This document shows positions 25,651 to 36,430 of a stretch of DNA of 64,000 nt, in pieces. The notes below the pieces were generated by a model that made no database searches, had not been told where the DNA came from, and saw only the letters and a list, made by a program, of their open reading frames with translations. The stretch is from DATAPE01 sp034667525. Lineage in GTDB: Bacteria > Actinomycetota > CADDZG01 > WHSQ01. The first letter of the stretch is position 1, and every line of letters starts with the position of its first letter. The stretch spans positions 1 through 64,000 of the forward strand of contig JAXDJO010000003.1 in the NCBI GenBank assembly GCA_034667525.1. Direction: 5' to 3'. The translations under genes were made by a program, and so were the position numbers.

Positions 25651-26003
25651 ATGACGGGCTCTTCCACAGAGGGAATCAAGACCGTGCTCCATCCGGTTTC
25701 TGATCTGGCGGCGGCCAAGAAGGTGTACGCCGCGCTGCTCGGCCGGCCCCCGCAGCACGACGCGTCTTATTACGTCGGTTTCGAGGCTGCGGGCCAGCAC
25801 ATCGGGCTGGTCCCGGGCGGTGGACCGCAGGGCATGACCTCGCCGGTGGCCTACTGGCACGTGTCGGACATCGAGGCGAAGCTTGCCGAAGTGACCGCCG
25901 CAGGTGCCACCGTGAAGGAGCCCGCGCACGACGTGGGTGCCGGCCGCCTGGTGGCCACCGTCACCGACCCCGATGGCAACGTCCTCGGACTGCTTCAGGA
26001 TCC

Positions 26004-26007
<4 letters not shown>
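25651..26007 (+). CDS. VOC-superfamily (glyoxalase/bleomycin-resistance fold) protein
   Basis: This 118-residue protein has one VOC domain: KTVLHPVSDLAAAKKVYAAL at the start, YWHVSDIEAKLAEV in the middle and VATVTDPDGNVLGLLQ at the end, typical of small metal-dependent isomerases, dioxygenases or drug-binding proteins. The substrate is unknown. ATG 25651 has an AAGGAG site 5 nt upstream. Its stop overlaps the start of the UvrA-like gene (ATGA), so both are made together. Such VOC-UvrA pairs occur in other actinobacteria. Confidence 0.85.
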
Positions 26008-28423
<2,416 letters not shown>

Positions 28424-28427
<4 letters not shown>

Positions 28428-29584
28428 GCCCCCATCCCCACACGCTGGCTCTGCTGGAGCGATTTCCCCTCGGTCTTCAGGGCGGGGGCGATCATCACCT
28501 CTGCCTTCTGGAACTCCTTGATGTTGGCGTACCCGCAAGTGGCCAGGCTCGTGCGCAGCGCCCCGAACAGATTCAGGCGGCCGTCGTTCTCGTGCGCCGG
28601 ACCGATCAAGATCTCCTCCAGCGATCCGAGCGTGGCCGTCTTCACGCGGGCCCCGCGGGGCAACGTCGGATGAAAGGTGGCCATCCCCCAGTGGTAGCCG
28701 CGGCCGGGCGCTTCCGTGGCTGCGGCCAGCGGGGAGCCGATCATGACCGCATCGGCACCGCATGCGATGGCCTTGGCTATATCCCCGCCTGTACGCATCC
28801 CTCCGTCGGCGATCACGTGGCAGTAGCGGCCGGTCTCGTCCAGATGACGGATCCGAGCACCTGCGGCATCAGCGATCGCAGTTGCCTGAGGCACGCCCAC
28901 ACCCAACACCCCTCGGGTCGTACAGGCTGCCCCCGGGCCCACACCCACGAGAACCCCCATCGCCCCGGTGCGCATCAGGTGCAACGCAGTGGAGTACGAC
29001 GCGCATCCGCCGACGATGACGGGCAACTCGTAGGTGGAGATGAATCGCTTCAGGTTGAGCGGCTCGCTGCGGGTCGAAACGTGCTCCGCGGACACCACGG
29101 TCCCCTGGATGACCAGGATGTCGAGATCGGCCTCGAGAGCCGTCTTGTGGAAGGCCTGGACCTTCTGAGGCGTTAGCGATGCAGCCGCGGTGACGCCTGC
29201 GTCCTTGATCTGGCGTATCCGCAGCGAGATCAGCTCTTCCTTCACCGGCTCCTGGTACAGCTCTTGCATCCTCAGGGTGGCCTTGTCGTTATCCAGCTCG
29301 GCGATCTCGGCGAGAACCGACTCGGGATCTTCGTACCTCGTTTGAAGGCCCTCGAGGTTCAGGACGGCAAGCCCTCCGAGGCGGCCGACCTCGATCGCAG
29401 AGGTCGTTGAGACCACTCCGTCCATCGCCGCAGCCATCAAGGGAAGCTCGAACCTGAACGCGTCGACCTCCCAGGAGACGTCGACGTCGTCGGGATCACG
29501 CGTTCTTCGCGAGGGAACGATGGCTATGTCGTCAAAGCCGTAGGCCCTTCTTCCCGACTTGCCGATCCCGATCTCGATCTCCAC
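28424..29584 (-). CDS. guaB3: GuaB3-family IMP dehydrogenase-related protein
   Basis: A 386-residue IMPDH/GMPR-fold barrel without a CBS domain. AAAMDGVVS near residue 53, GVGPGAACTTRGVLGVGVPQ near 220 with the catalytic cysteine, and VIADGGMRTGGDIAKAIACGADAVMIG near 265, here shown by the core VIADGGMRTGGDIAKA. GuaB3 proteins are common in actinobacteria and cyanobacteria; reported activity for some is GMP reductase, so it may balance GMP made by GuaA. It starts at GTG with a GAGGAG site. The last 4 bases overlap the UvrA-like gene. Confidence 0.85.
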
Positions 29585-29675
29585 CTGGCCGCTCCTCTGA
29601 TCGCTCTGTGACCAAACTATCGTCCCGCCCGCTCACCTCTCGGCGTTGGGGCTACTTCGGTGCAACTTCGCCGCA

Positions 29676-30692
29676 TCAATGTTCCCGGTCTTGCCTCACC
29701 AGCCGGCCGGCTCTCTCGTCATCGAGCAACTGCACGTCCGCATCCACCATCAGGTGCACGAGCTGGTCGAAGCTGGTGGCGGGCTCCCAGCCCAGGATTC
29801 GCTTGGCTTTCGAGGCGTCCCCTCGCAGATCGGGCACCTCAGCGGGCCGGAAGTAATTCGCGTCGATCTGCACGTAGCGTTCCCAGTCCAGATCGAGGCG
29901 AGCGAAGGCTTTCTCCGCAAATTCCCGCACGCTGTGGTTCTCGCCGGAGGCGATCACGAAATCATCGGGCTCGTCGTGCTGGAGCATCAGCCACATGGTT
30001 TCGACGTATTCGGGGGCATAGCCCCAGTCCCGGCGCGAGTCCAGGTTCCCCAGGAAGAGTTTCTCTTGGATGCCTGCCTCGATCCGAGCGACAGCGCGGG
30101 TGATCTTGCGGGTAACAAAAGTCTCTCCCCTTCTGCTGCTCTCGTGATTGAAGAGGATCCCGTTCGAAGCAAACATTCCGTACGCCTCTCGGTAGTTGAC
30201 TGTCATCCAGAAAGCGAACGCCTTGGATATCCCGTATGGACTCCGCGGATGGAAGGGAGTTGTCTCCCTTTGCGGAGGAGGCGCGGATCCGAACATCTCC
30301 GAGGAGGAGGCCTGATAGAAGCGAGTCTGTATCCCCGAGGCGCGCACCGCCTCTAACATCCGCACCGTTCCCATCGCAGTGGCGTCGGAGGTGTACTCGG
30401 GAATCTCGAACGAGACTTTCACATGACTCTGGGAGCCGAGATGGTAGATCTCGTCCGGCTCCAGGTTCCTTATCAGGTTGACGAGCGACCCGGAATCCGA
30501 CAGGTCGCCGTAGTGCATGAGGAAACGAACACCGCTTTCGTGAGGGTCGCGATAGATCGCGTCCAGGCGCTGCGTGTTGAAGGAAGAGGATCGGCGGATC
30601 AAACCGTGAACCTCGTAACCCTTGCCGAGCAGCAGCTCGGCAAGATACGAACCGTCCTGCCCGGTCACCCCGGTGATCAAGGCTCGCTTCAC
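29676..30692 (-). CDS. gmd: GDP-mannose 4,6-dehydratase
   Basis: This 338-residue short-chain dehydrogenase makes GDP-4-keto-6-deoxymannose, the precursor of fucose, rhamnose-type and perosamine sugars of surface glycans. GVTGQDGSYLAELLL near residue 8 binds NADP. The catalytic Ser-Tyr-Lys set is in SSSEMFG and SPYGISKAFAF, and the NGILFNHESSRRGETFVTRK signature is complete. The frame is open to 30713, but GTG 30692 starts right at the fold and lies 6 nt after TATCCT. No other sugar genes are adjacent; the flippase is 8 kb away. Confidence 0.95.
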   Translation of the reverse strand: MKRALITGVTGQDGSYLAELLLGKGYEVHGLIRRSSSFNTQRLDAIYRDPHESGVRFLMHYGDLSDSGSLVNLIRNLEPDEIYHLGSQSHVKVSFEIPEYTSDATAMGTVRMLEAVRASGIQTRFYQASSSEMFGSAPPPQRETTPFHPRSPYGISKAFAFWMTVNYREAYGMFASNGILFNHESSRRGETFVTRKITRAVARIEAGIQEKLFLGNLDSRRDWGYAPEYVETMWLMLQHDEPDDFVIASGENHSVREFAEKAFARLDLDWERYVQIDANYFRPAEVPDLRGDASKAKRILGWEPATSFDQLVHLMVDADVQLLDDERAGRLVRQDREH

Positions 30693-30698
30693 CGAAGC

Positions 30699-30704
30699 AG
30701 GATA
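30699..30704 (-). promoter_or_regulatory. -10 box of a probable leaderless gmd transcript
   Basis: TATCCT on the minus strand lies 6 nt before GTG 30692 and favours that start over GTG 30713. Confidence 0.4.
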
Positions 30705-30840
30705 AGGCTGCACTGGGAATCGCCACTCTCAAGAGATTTATGGCACTTTTTGCGCAATTTGTCGCCACTGGCCAGGCCGAAACAGTTCACAAGCGCACTT
30801 TGTGCGCCATTTCACATCTCCGAGAGGTGCTAGCCTCGAA

Positions 30841-30956
30841 CCTCAAACCGCTCAGGGGATCCGGCCAGGAGGTCCCCCCGTGAGGCACAGCGACATGGGC
30901 GAGCCCACCGCCCGCACTGCACGGAGCCGGACGGCTCCCAAGAAAAGAGGTAAGAC
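30841..30956 (+). ncRNA. Structured leader of the lysozyme-like gene (possible riboswitch)
   Basis: The leader holds an AACCGCT-then-GGGG segment, GGGGATCC pairing with GGTCCCC, a GGGCGAGCCC hairpin and a GGAGCC-GGAC-GGCTCC hairpin (30923-30938) just before the AAGAGG ribosome site. Order and target gene recall c-di-AMP (ydaO-type) riboswitches, which often sit before wall hydrolases, but the most conserved ydaO bases (GGGGUGAAU and GUCAGCUAACC) are not clear. It may be a divergent member or an unrelated leader. Confidence 0.25.
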
Positions 30957-31032
30957 ATGGATCACCTGCATTTCGGCGCGCGCTCCCGGCGCAGAGCACG
31001 ACGACGACAACTCACCATCGCCGCATGGTTGA
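30880..31032 (+). CDS. Possible 50-codon leader ORF overlapping the lysozyme-like gene
   Basis: GTG at 30880 follows an AGGAGGT site (30867-30873) by 6 nt and the frame runs to 31032, overlapping the first 76 nt of the lysozyme-like gene. The peptide is basic then acidic and matches nothing known to me. It could be a translated regulator of the downstream start, or the site could be chance within a structured leader. Confidence 0.25.
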   Translation: MRHSDMGEPTARTARSRTAPKKRGKTWITCISARAPGAEHDDDNSPSPHG

Positions 31033-31652
31033 TCGGAATGGTCGCCACCTTCTATGGGGTTCCAGGATCGAACGCGGCCCTGGCAGTGTTCCACTCAGTG
31101 GATCGCTCCCACGGCCTCTCCGCGAGCAGCATCCCCTCTTCGCAAGCACCGGTCAGCCCTCGCTCTTCGGCGAGAGCCGCGCGCGCGACCCTCGTGCCGC
31201 CAAAGCCCGTGCCGACTGCGCCGGCGCACGGCCACCGCTCGGAAGCTGTAGCAAAGAGGAGACGCGAGCGCGAACTGCACCGCAAACTCGAGCGTAGGAC
31301 GGATCGTAAACAGCACCGCAAGCCGGCCGTGACGGCCTCCCCCAGCCCCACTGCAAGCCCCAGCCCGGCTCCCGCTCCGGCCGCTCCTGCCGGCTCGTTG
31401 ACCAGCGTGATCTATGCCGCGGCATCTCACGCAGGTATCAGCGGCAGCTACTTGCTGTCGATCGCGCATTGCGAGTCGAGCCTTAACCCGCAGGCATATA
31501 GCCCCAGCGGCTACTACGGCTTGTTCCAGTTCGATCGCCCGACCTGGAGCGCCTTCGGATACGGCTCGATCTACGACCCCGTGGCACAGTCGGAGACCGC
31601 GGCCCGGTTGGTCGCGGCAGGAGAGACGAGCCGCTGGCCGAACTGCGCCTAG
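30957..31652 (+). CDS. Secreted lysozyme/transglycosylase-like protein (RPF-type domain)
   Basis: This 231-residue exported protein has a basic N terminus with a hydrophobic signal or anchor (about 20-38, LTIAAWLIGMVATFYGV), a long Ala/Pro/Arg/Lys-rich linker (about 60-145) and a C-terminal lysozyme-like domain. AHCESSLNPQAYSPSGYYG holds the catalytic glutamate and GLFQFDRPTW the second motif, close to resuscitation-promoting-factor and SLT domains. It should cut peptidoglycan during growth or recovery. The ATG has an AAGAGG site. The 3' end and the region just beyond it are duplicated. Confidence 0.85.
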   Translation: MDHLHFGARSRRRARRRQLTIAAWLIGMVATFYGVPGSNAALAVFHSVDRSHGLSASSIPSSQAPVSPRSSARAARATLVPPKPVPTAPAHGHRSEAVAKRRRERELHRKLERRTDRKQHRKPAVTASPSPTASPSPAPAPAAPAGSLTSVIYAAASHAGISGSYLLSIAHCESSLNPQAYSPSGYYGLFQFDRPTWSAFGYGSIYDPVAQSETAARLVAAGETSRWPNCA

Positions 31653-31773
31653 CGCGCCTTCTAAGAAGGTAGTAGTGACCGGGGAATAGCAGTGACCCGC
31701 TGGCCCCCGTTGGTCGCGGCAGGAGAGACAAGCCGCTGGCCCAACTGCGCCTAGCGTGCCTTCAAGAAGTAGT
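31601..31773. repeat. Tandem duplication of the convergent lysozyme/GNAT gene ends (period 102)
   Basis: Copy one (31601-31674) is the real 3' end of the lysozyme-like gene. Copy two (31702-31773) repeats it and contains the real 3' end of the GNAT gene on the other strand. In both, LVAAGETSRWPNCA-stop can be read on the plus strand; the only two base changes in that part are silent. In each copy the two stop codons meet as CTAG. Confidence 0.9.
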
Positions 31774-32173
31774 GAACATGGTCGGCGGTGAAGGGATACG
31801 CATCGTTGTCCCTCATGAACTGTTGCACGCCGGCCGGCAATTGGTCGAAGGAGACATCCTCGAAGCCGAGACGTCCGTAGAAAGCCAGGCGCTCGGAATG
31901 ACAGCATAGGAACATCGTTCCGCCGCGACTGTTCATCGCGGCTTGGATCAGCTGCGTACCAAGGCCTTGGCCGCGCCGACCAGGATCCACCAGCACGTCT
32001 TCGACGACGATCGTTTGAGGGTCAACCTCGATAAGGGTGAGCGCACCGACGATCGAGCCCTCGCGCGCAACGAAGGCGGCCCCGTCGTTGAGATGGGGAT
32101 CTTCCCAATCCTGCTTGGCGTAGAAGGACTCGAGATCTGACTTGTCGTGGCGGGATGCACGTGTGATCAACAT
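31751..32173 (-). CDS. GNAT-family N-acetyltransferase
   Basis: A 140-residue single-domain acyltransferase. VEDVLVDPGRRGQGLGTQLI (residues about 57-76) is the acetyl-CoA-binding motif A, and CCHSERLAFYGRLGFEDVS is the motif B region. The substrate is unknown. Its ATG shares one base with the PHP gene stop (TGATG), so the two are co-translated. Its last codons lie in the second copy of the tail duplication shared with the lysozyme-like gene. Confidence 0.87.
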   Translation of the reverse strand: MLITRASRHDKSDLESFYAKQDWEDPHLNDGAAFVAREGSIVGALTLIEVDPQTIVVEDVLVDPGRRGQGLGTQLIQAAMNSRGGTMFLCCHSERLAFYGRLGFEDVSFDQLPAGVQQFMRDNDAYPFTADHVHYFLKAR

Positions 32174-33066
32174 CAGACGGCAGCCTTCAAACGCTGTGAT
32201 GCGGCACGGAGCTCTTCGAGGGCCGCCTCAGGCACCTGTACGTGGTGCTTCCCGCCGGGTAGCCCGCGATCCGGAACCATGTGGCCGTGATAGTCGCTTC
32301 CGCCCGAGACGATCAGTCCCTTTGCCTCACCAAGGGCCCGGTAGGGCTCCTGCTCGACCTCCGGCAGGTCACCGTGGTAGCCCTCGATTCCCACCAGTCC
32401 GGCTTGAGCCAAGGCATCGACGAAAAGCTCGAGATCGTCAATCGACAGCTTCAACGTAAAGGGGTGCGCTAGCACCGGCACCACGCCTGCGGAAGTCATC
32501 AGCTCGATAGCCTCGGTCGGCTTGTAGAGCTTTCGGGTGAGGTACGCCTTGGCTCCTTTGGCGAGGTATTCATCGAAGGCCGCTTGGTAGTCGGCGACCG
32601 CTCCGTGACGCACCAGCACCGCAGCGAAATGCGGCCGCCCTATCTGGGAGCCGGGACCGCCCGCCTCTTCCTCGACCTCTTCGAGGGTCACCGGGATGCC
32701 GAGCTCGTTCAACTTCTCAACCATCAATCCGTTGCGGTTGGCTCGGTGGCGTTGGAGCTCGCCCAGAGCTGCAGTCAGCGGGTTGTTCTCGGTGGGAATG
32801 AAGTAGCCAAGAAGATGCATCGTTGGGCGCCCCGCCGGAGTGAACCCTCTCTCTGATAGATCCTCGACATCGCAGGAGATCTCCACGCCTCTGATCACCT
32901 CGACGCCGATCCTTTCGCCTTCGGCGGAAGCTTCATCGCAGCCGGCATCGTTGTCATGATCGGTGACGGCGATCACCGTAAGACCTGCTGCTGCAGCCTT
33001 GCGTACGAGCTCTGTCGGCGAGTCACCCCCGTCGGACACGGTTGTGTGGGTATGAAGATCAATCAC
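32173..33066 (-). CDS. PHP-domain metal-dependent phosphoesterase
   Basis: This 297-residue protein has the DLHTHTTVSDGGDSP metal-binding start, VIAVTDHDNDAG near residue 36, GVEISCD near 60, a PVLAHPFTLK histidine motif near 178 and GSDYHG near 258. Relatives hydrolyse pAp or short nucleotides (RNase AM/YciV type), which would suit a place beside the PAPS/APS genes, but the substrate cannot be fixed here. It starts with GTG. The GNAT gene overlaps its stop. Confidence 0.83.
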   Translation of the reverse strand: MIDLHTHTTVSDGGDSPTELVRKAAAAGLTVIAVTDHDNDAGCDEASAEGERIGVEVIRGVEISCDVEDLSERGFTPAGRPTMHLLGYFIPTENNPLTAALGELQRHRANRNGLMVEKLNELGIPVTLEEVEEEAGGPGSQIGRPHFAAVLVRHGAVADYQAAFDEYLAKGAKAYLTRKLYKPTEAIELMTSAGVVPVLAHPFTLKLSIDDLELFVDALAQAGLVGIEGYHGDLPEVEQEPYRALGEAKGLIVSGGSDYHGHMVPDRGLPGGKHHVQVPEAALEELRAASQRLKAAV

Positions 33067-33132
33067 CCGCTAGAACTCCCGTACGGCCCCCAGACGACTG
33101 CTTCCGCCGCCTCGGATCGTGACATCCAGAGG

Positions 33133-33152
33133 CAGCGGTCCGAGAGCCGCTG
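33133..33152. terminator. Hairpin just downstream of cysC
   Basis: CAGCGG pairs with CCGCTG around an 8-nt loop, 3 nt past the cysC stop on the minus strand. It probably ends the sulfate-activation operon or stabilises its mRNA. No strong U-run follows. Confidence 0.4.
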
Positions 33153-33154
33153 GC

Positions 33155-33700
33155 TCACGCTTCCAGGTATTTCAACTCGACGAGCTTGTCGATGACCTTC
33201 TTCGCCGAGAGCTCCACGTTTTCGGTCTGCGTCTGACACACCACCTCGGGCGCGATGGGCGCCTCGTAGGGGTCGTCGACGCCGGTAAAGCCTTTGATCT
33301 CTCCTGCGCGTGCCTTTGCGTAAAGCCCTTTGACGTCGCGGCTCTCGCACACTTCTATGGGTGCGTCGGCGAATACTTCGACGAAGTCTTTGCTCATGGC
33401 GCGCGCTTCATCACGGATGGCTCGGTAGGGAGAGATGGCTGCGGAGATAACGAACACACCGTTGCGTTGCAAGAGGTGAGCGACAAAGGCGATACGGCGG
33501 ATGTTGGTATCGCGGTCCTCTTTCGAGAACCCGAGGCCCTTCGATAGGTTCTCGCGCACGACATCGCCGTCAAGGATCTCGACAGGCACCCCTGCCTGGA
33601 GCAGTTTCTCCTCAACCACGTGGGCAATGGTGGTCTTTCCAGAGCCCGAGAGCCCCGTGAACCAGATGACAACGCCTCGCTCTCGATTCGCTTGCTTCAT
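33155..33700 (-). CDS. cysC: Adenylylsulfate (APS) kinase
   Basis: This 181-residue kinase phosphorylates APS to PAPS. Walker A GLSGSGKTT lies at residues 16-24, LDGDVVRENLSKGLGFSKEDR near 43 is the APS-binding region, and ISPYRAIRDEAR and KGLYAKARAGEIKGFTGVDDPYE are the other family marks, cited here by KGLYAKARAGEIKGFTG. It overlaps the phosphatase-like gene by 4 nt, closing the sat-phosphatase-cysC operon. Confidence 0.95.
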   Translation of the reverse strand: MKQANRERGVVIWFTGLSGSGKTTIAHVVEEKLLQAGVPVEILDGDVVRENLSKGLGFSKEDRDTNIRRIAFVAHLLQRNGVFVISAAISPYRAIRDEARAMSKDFVEVFADAPIEVCESRDVKGLYAKARAGEIKGFTGVDDPYEAPIAPEVVCQTQTENVELSAKKVIDKLVELKYLEA

Positions 33701-35163
33701 CGTGTTCCTCCATTGCTCAGGGCTGTCTTACCCAGCGCGCCCACTGCAGGCGGCAGATCGAATAGGTCAAGGATCGTGCAATGAACGTCCCAGAGATGGA
33801 GACCGTCGCGCTGGCCCGGTGCCTCGCCGGGGGCATTGTTCATGATGAATATCCCGAACTCCGCATGATTGGCTTCGTCCGGGCCGGTGTCGTTCTCGAA
33901 GGTATACGTCGAGCCATGGCCGACCGAGCCGACGCTGCGCCAACGCAAACCACCGAAGATCACGATGAGGTCAGGCGCTACGCCATTCTGCGCGGTGTAG
34001 ATATCCTCGGGTTTGAGGGCCTTGTTCCCCAACGGGTTGCCTTGATGGTCCACCATCCCTTCGATCTTTTGGATGAGCTCATCGCGAACGCGCTCGTAAT
34101 CGGCTGCCGGAATGGTGCCGTTCGGCTCGCGTCCTTCGACATTCAGGAATAGCCGTCCGTAGTAACCACCGTCGGCCCAAGCTCTGGTCTTTGACCAGTC
34201 GATCGACATCTTGTTGATGGGCGTCATCGTCGTTGGCGTCGGGCCATCGAAAGCCAGATATCCCTCCGTCATCAACCACTCGTTGAAGCAGATGCCGCCG
34301 ATCATCGCCTTGGCCCCGTGATCCGACACGACAAGGACGGTCGTTGAATCGTCCGCATGCTTGGCGAGAAGATCCCCGACCTTGCCGTCGAGGAACCGGT
34401 AGTACTCCCGCAGAGATTCCTTGTAGGGATTATCGGGACGGTAGCGAGGGTGCTCCGGATCGATGAAACTCCAGATTCCATGGTTGAGCCGATCGGTAGC
34501 CATCTCGGTCATCGCGAACAGATCCCACGGCTTCGAGGACAACAGGTAATCGGCGGTCTTGAAACGCTGCTCCGTCATGCGGTACGCCTCGTCAAGGATG
34601 TACTGCGTGTTGTCGGTCCGATAGTTGCGGATATCGAAGATGTAGTCGCCGACGTTTTCCTCTAGTTCTGCCTTTAGCTCTTTGGGATAGGTGTAGTCCG
34701 CGTCGTTGCTGGGAGTCAAAAAGCAGCCGATCTGAACGCCCTTCAGCGGCTTGGGCGGGTATGACGGCGGGACCGACATGATGATGCAGTCCTTGCCGGC
34801 CTCCGAAAGGATGTCCCAGACCGTTGGTTCCTTGATCGCCCACGAAGTCGCGAAGGCGAGGCCGTCATAGGTGTGGTCCGTGCGGTTGCGAAAGCCGTAG
34901 ATGCCGAGAGTTCCGGGATCTTTGGACGTCATCATGCACATCCATGCGGGAACGGTGATCGGAGGCGTGATCGACTCGAGCTGTCCCCACACACCATTCT
35001 CACGGAGCTTTGTGAGGTTGGGGAGCTCATCCGCGTACTCCTCGAAAACGTGACGTGGGGGAGCACAGTCGAGCCCGATCACCATGACTTTCTTGCGCCG
35101 GGAGTCGGACCGTGCTGGAGAACCTGATTCGGGGCGCTTTCCCAATCTCTTTAGGAAGCTCAT
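33697..35163 (-). CDS. Alkaline-phosphatase-superfamily hydrolase in the sulfate-activation operon
   Basis: This 488-residue protein belongs to the type I phosphodiesterase/nucleotide pyrophosphatase group. Metal ligands and nucleophile are visible: VIGLDCAPP near residue 29, TPPITVPAW near 66 with the likely Thr nucleophile, the EMATDRLNHG Asp/His pair near 215, VVSDHGAK near 275 and a late DEANHAEFGIF histidine. There is no signal peptide, so it is cytoplasmic. Overlap on both sides with sat and cysC argues for a role in APS/PAPS or pyrophosphate handling; the true substrate is unknown. Confidence 0.8.
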   Translation of the reverse strand: MSFLKRLGKRPESGSPARSDSRRKKVMVIGLDCAPPRHVFEEYADELPNLTKLRENGVWGQLESITPPITVPAWMCMMTSKDPGTLGIYGFRNRTDHTYDGLAFATSWAIKEPTVWDILSEAGKDCIIMSVPPSYPPKPLKGVQIGCFLTPSNDADYTYPKELKAELEENVGDYIFDIRNYRTDNTQYILDEAYRMTEQRFKTADYLLSSKPWDLFAMTEMATDRLNHGIWSFIDPEHPRYRPDNPYKESLREYYRFLDGKVGDLLAKHADDSTTVLVVSDHGAKAMIGGICFNEWLMTEGYLAFDGPTPTTMTPINKMSIDWSKTRAWADGGYYGRLFLNVEGREPNGTIPAADYERVRDELIQKIEGMVDHQGNPLGNKALKPEDIYTAQNGVAPDLIVIFGGLRWRSVGSVGHGSTYTFENDTGPDEANHAEFGIFIMNNAPGEAPGQRDGLHLWDVHCTILDLFDLPPAVGALGKTALSNGGTR

Positions 35164-36347
35164 CGCTGCTCCTGTCTCCGAGCATCATCGATCAGGATGC
35201 GCGCTACCTCCGGTCTTGAGAACTCGACAGGCGGCTCAACGCCATCCTTCAGCATCTGACGCACCTGTGTGCCGGAAAGATGCACGTGACTCTCAGAACC
35301 GTGTGGACACGTCTTTGCGGAGGCCATCGAGTCACAGCTCTTGCAGAAGAAAGAGTGCTCAAAGTTCAGGGGCTGGATCCCAAGCTCATCGGGCTCGAAG
35401 TTTTCGAAGATCTTCTGGGCGTCGTAGGTGCCGTAGTAGTCGCCGACGCCTGCGTGATCCCGCCCGACGATGAAATGGGTCATCCCGTAGTTCTTGCGCA
35501 ACAGCGAATGCCAGATCGCTTCACGGGGGCCGGCGTAGCGCATCGCTGCTGGAAAGACGGAGAGGATGACTCGATCGTGCGGATAGTAGTTGGCCATCAG
35601 GACCTCGTAACACTTCATCCGGGTGTCTGCCGGGATGTCGTCTCCCTTGGTTCCGCCGACGAGAGGATGGATCACGAGTCCGTCAACCATCTCAAGGGCG
35701 CACTTCGTCAGATATTCGTGAGCCCTGTGGATCGGGTTTCGAGTTTGGAATGCAACGATGTTTTTCCATCCGCGCTCGCCGATCTGTTCGCGCAGTTGCA
35801 GGGGGGTGAACCGATAGCTTGCGAATTCACCGGAGAAGACGTTCTCCAGCACCGTGACCTCGCCACCCACATAGTGATGCGGCAAGGAAGTTAGGTATTC
35901 GACTCCTGGATGCTTTTGGTCCGTGGTTCCGTAGGTGTGCTGGGCCTCATCGAGGGGATCGAACTCGAAGATGTCCTCGACATCGAGGATGGCCACCGGC
36001 TTGCCCTCGTGGGTGATCGCCGCCTGCTGCCCCTCCTTTAGGTGGGACCGCTCCTCGTCGCTCACGGGCAGGGTGATCGGAAGGCTCCAGGGGAGGCCGT
36101 TCGCCAACCTCATCTCCTTGACCACCGATGAATAGTCGTCCTTGGTCATGAAACCCCGGTTCGGCGAGACCGCGCCGACCGCCAACAACTCCAGATCGGA
36201 CAGGATGCGCCGGGACGCCGCCTCTATCGTGGGCAGCTGTGCAGCTCGGCGGCGGAGGTCGTCGATCTCCTCATCCGTGGCCATCCGAAGCTCCAGCGAG
36301 CCACCGTGGGGGGGCGCGCCGGGAACGTCTTTAAGGGTTGTGGGCAT
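35160..36347 (-). CDS. sat: Sulfate adenylyltransferase (ATP sulfurylase)
   Basis: A 395-residue single-chain enzyme of the Sat/MET3 type; it makes APS from sulfate and ATP. FQTRNPIHRAHEYLTK near 203 contains the catalytic HxxH, and FIVGRDHAGVGDYYGTYDAQ near 292 is the second nucleotide motif. CxxC and C-x5-H residues (KSCDSMASAKTCPHGSESH) near 345 suggest a zinc site. ISGTQ-like LSGTQVRQMLKDG closes the domain. It heads the operon, with a GGAAGG site before the ATG. Confidence 0.95.
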   Translation of the reverse strand: MPTTLKDVPGAPPHGGSLELRMATDEEIDDLRRRAAQLPTIEAASRRILSDLELLAVGAVSPNRGFMTKDDYSSVVKEMRLANGLPWSLPITLPVSDEERSHLKEGQQAAITHEGKPVAILDVEDIFEFDPLDEAQHTYGTTDQKHPGVEYLTSLPHHYVGGEVTVLENVFSGEFASYRFTPLQLREQIGERGWKNIVAFQTRNPIHRAHEYLTKCALEMVDGLVIHPLVGGTKGDDIPADTRMKCYEVLMANYYPHDRVILSVFPAAMRYAGPREAIWHSLLRKNYGMTHFIVGRDHAGVGDYYGTYDAQKIFENFEPDELGIQPLNFEHSFFCKSCDSMASAKTCPHGSESHVHLSGTQVRQMLKDGVEPPVEFSRPEVARILIDDARRQEQR

Positions 36348-36411
36348 ATCGATCCTTCCATCCGAACCTTCGGCGAGTGCCAGAGCGCGGGGGCATCCGG
36401 GGGTCCGGTAG

Positions 36412-36430
36412 CACTCCTATGACACTCCTA
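36412..36430. promoter_or_regulatory. Paired CACTCCTA direct repeats upstream of sat
   Basis: CACTCCTA occurs at 36412-36419 and 36423-36430, exactly 11 bp apart, about 70 nt upstream of the sat start. On the sat strand it reads TAGGAGTG. One-turn spacing suggests a dimeric regulator site for the sulfur operon. Confidence 0.4.
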
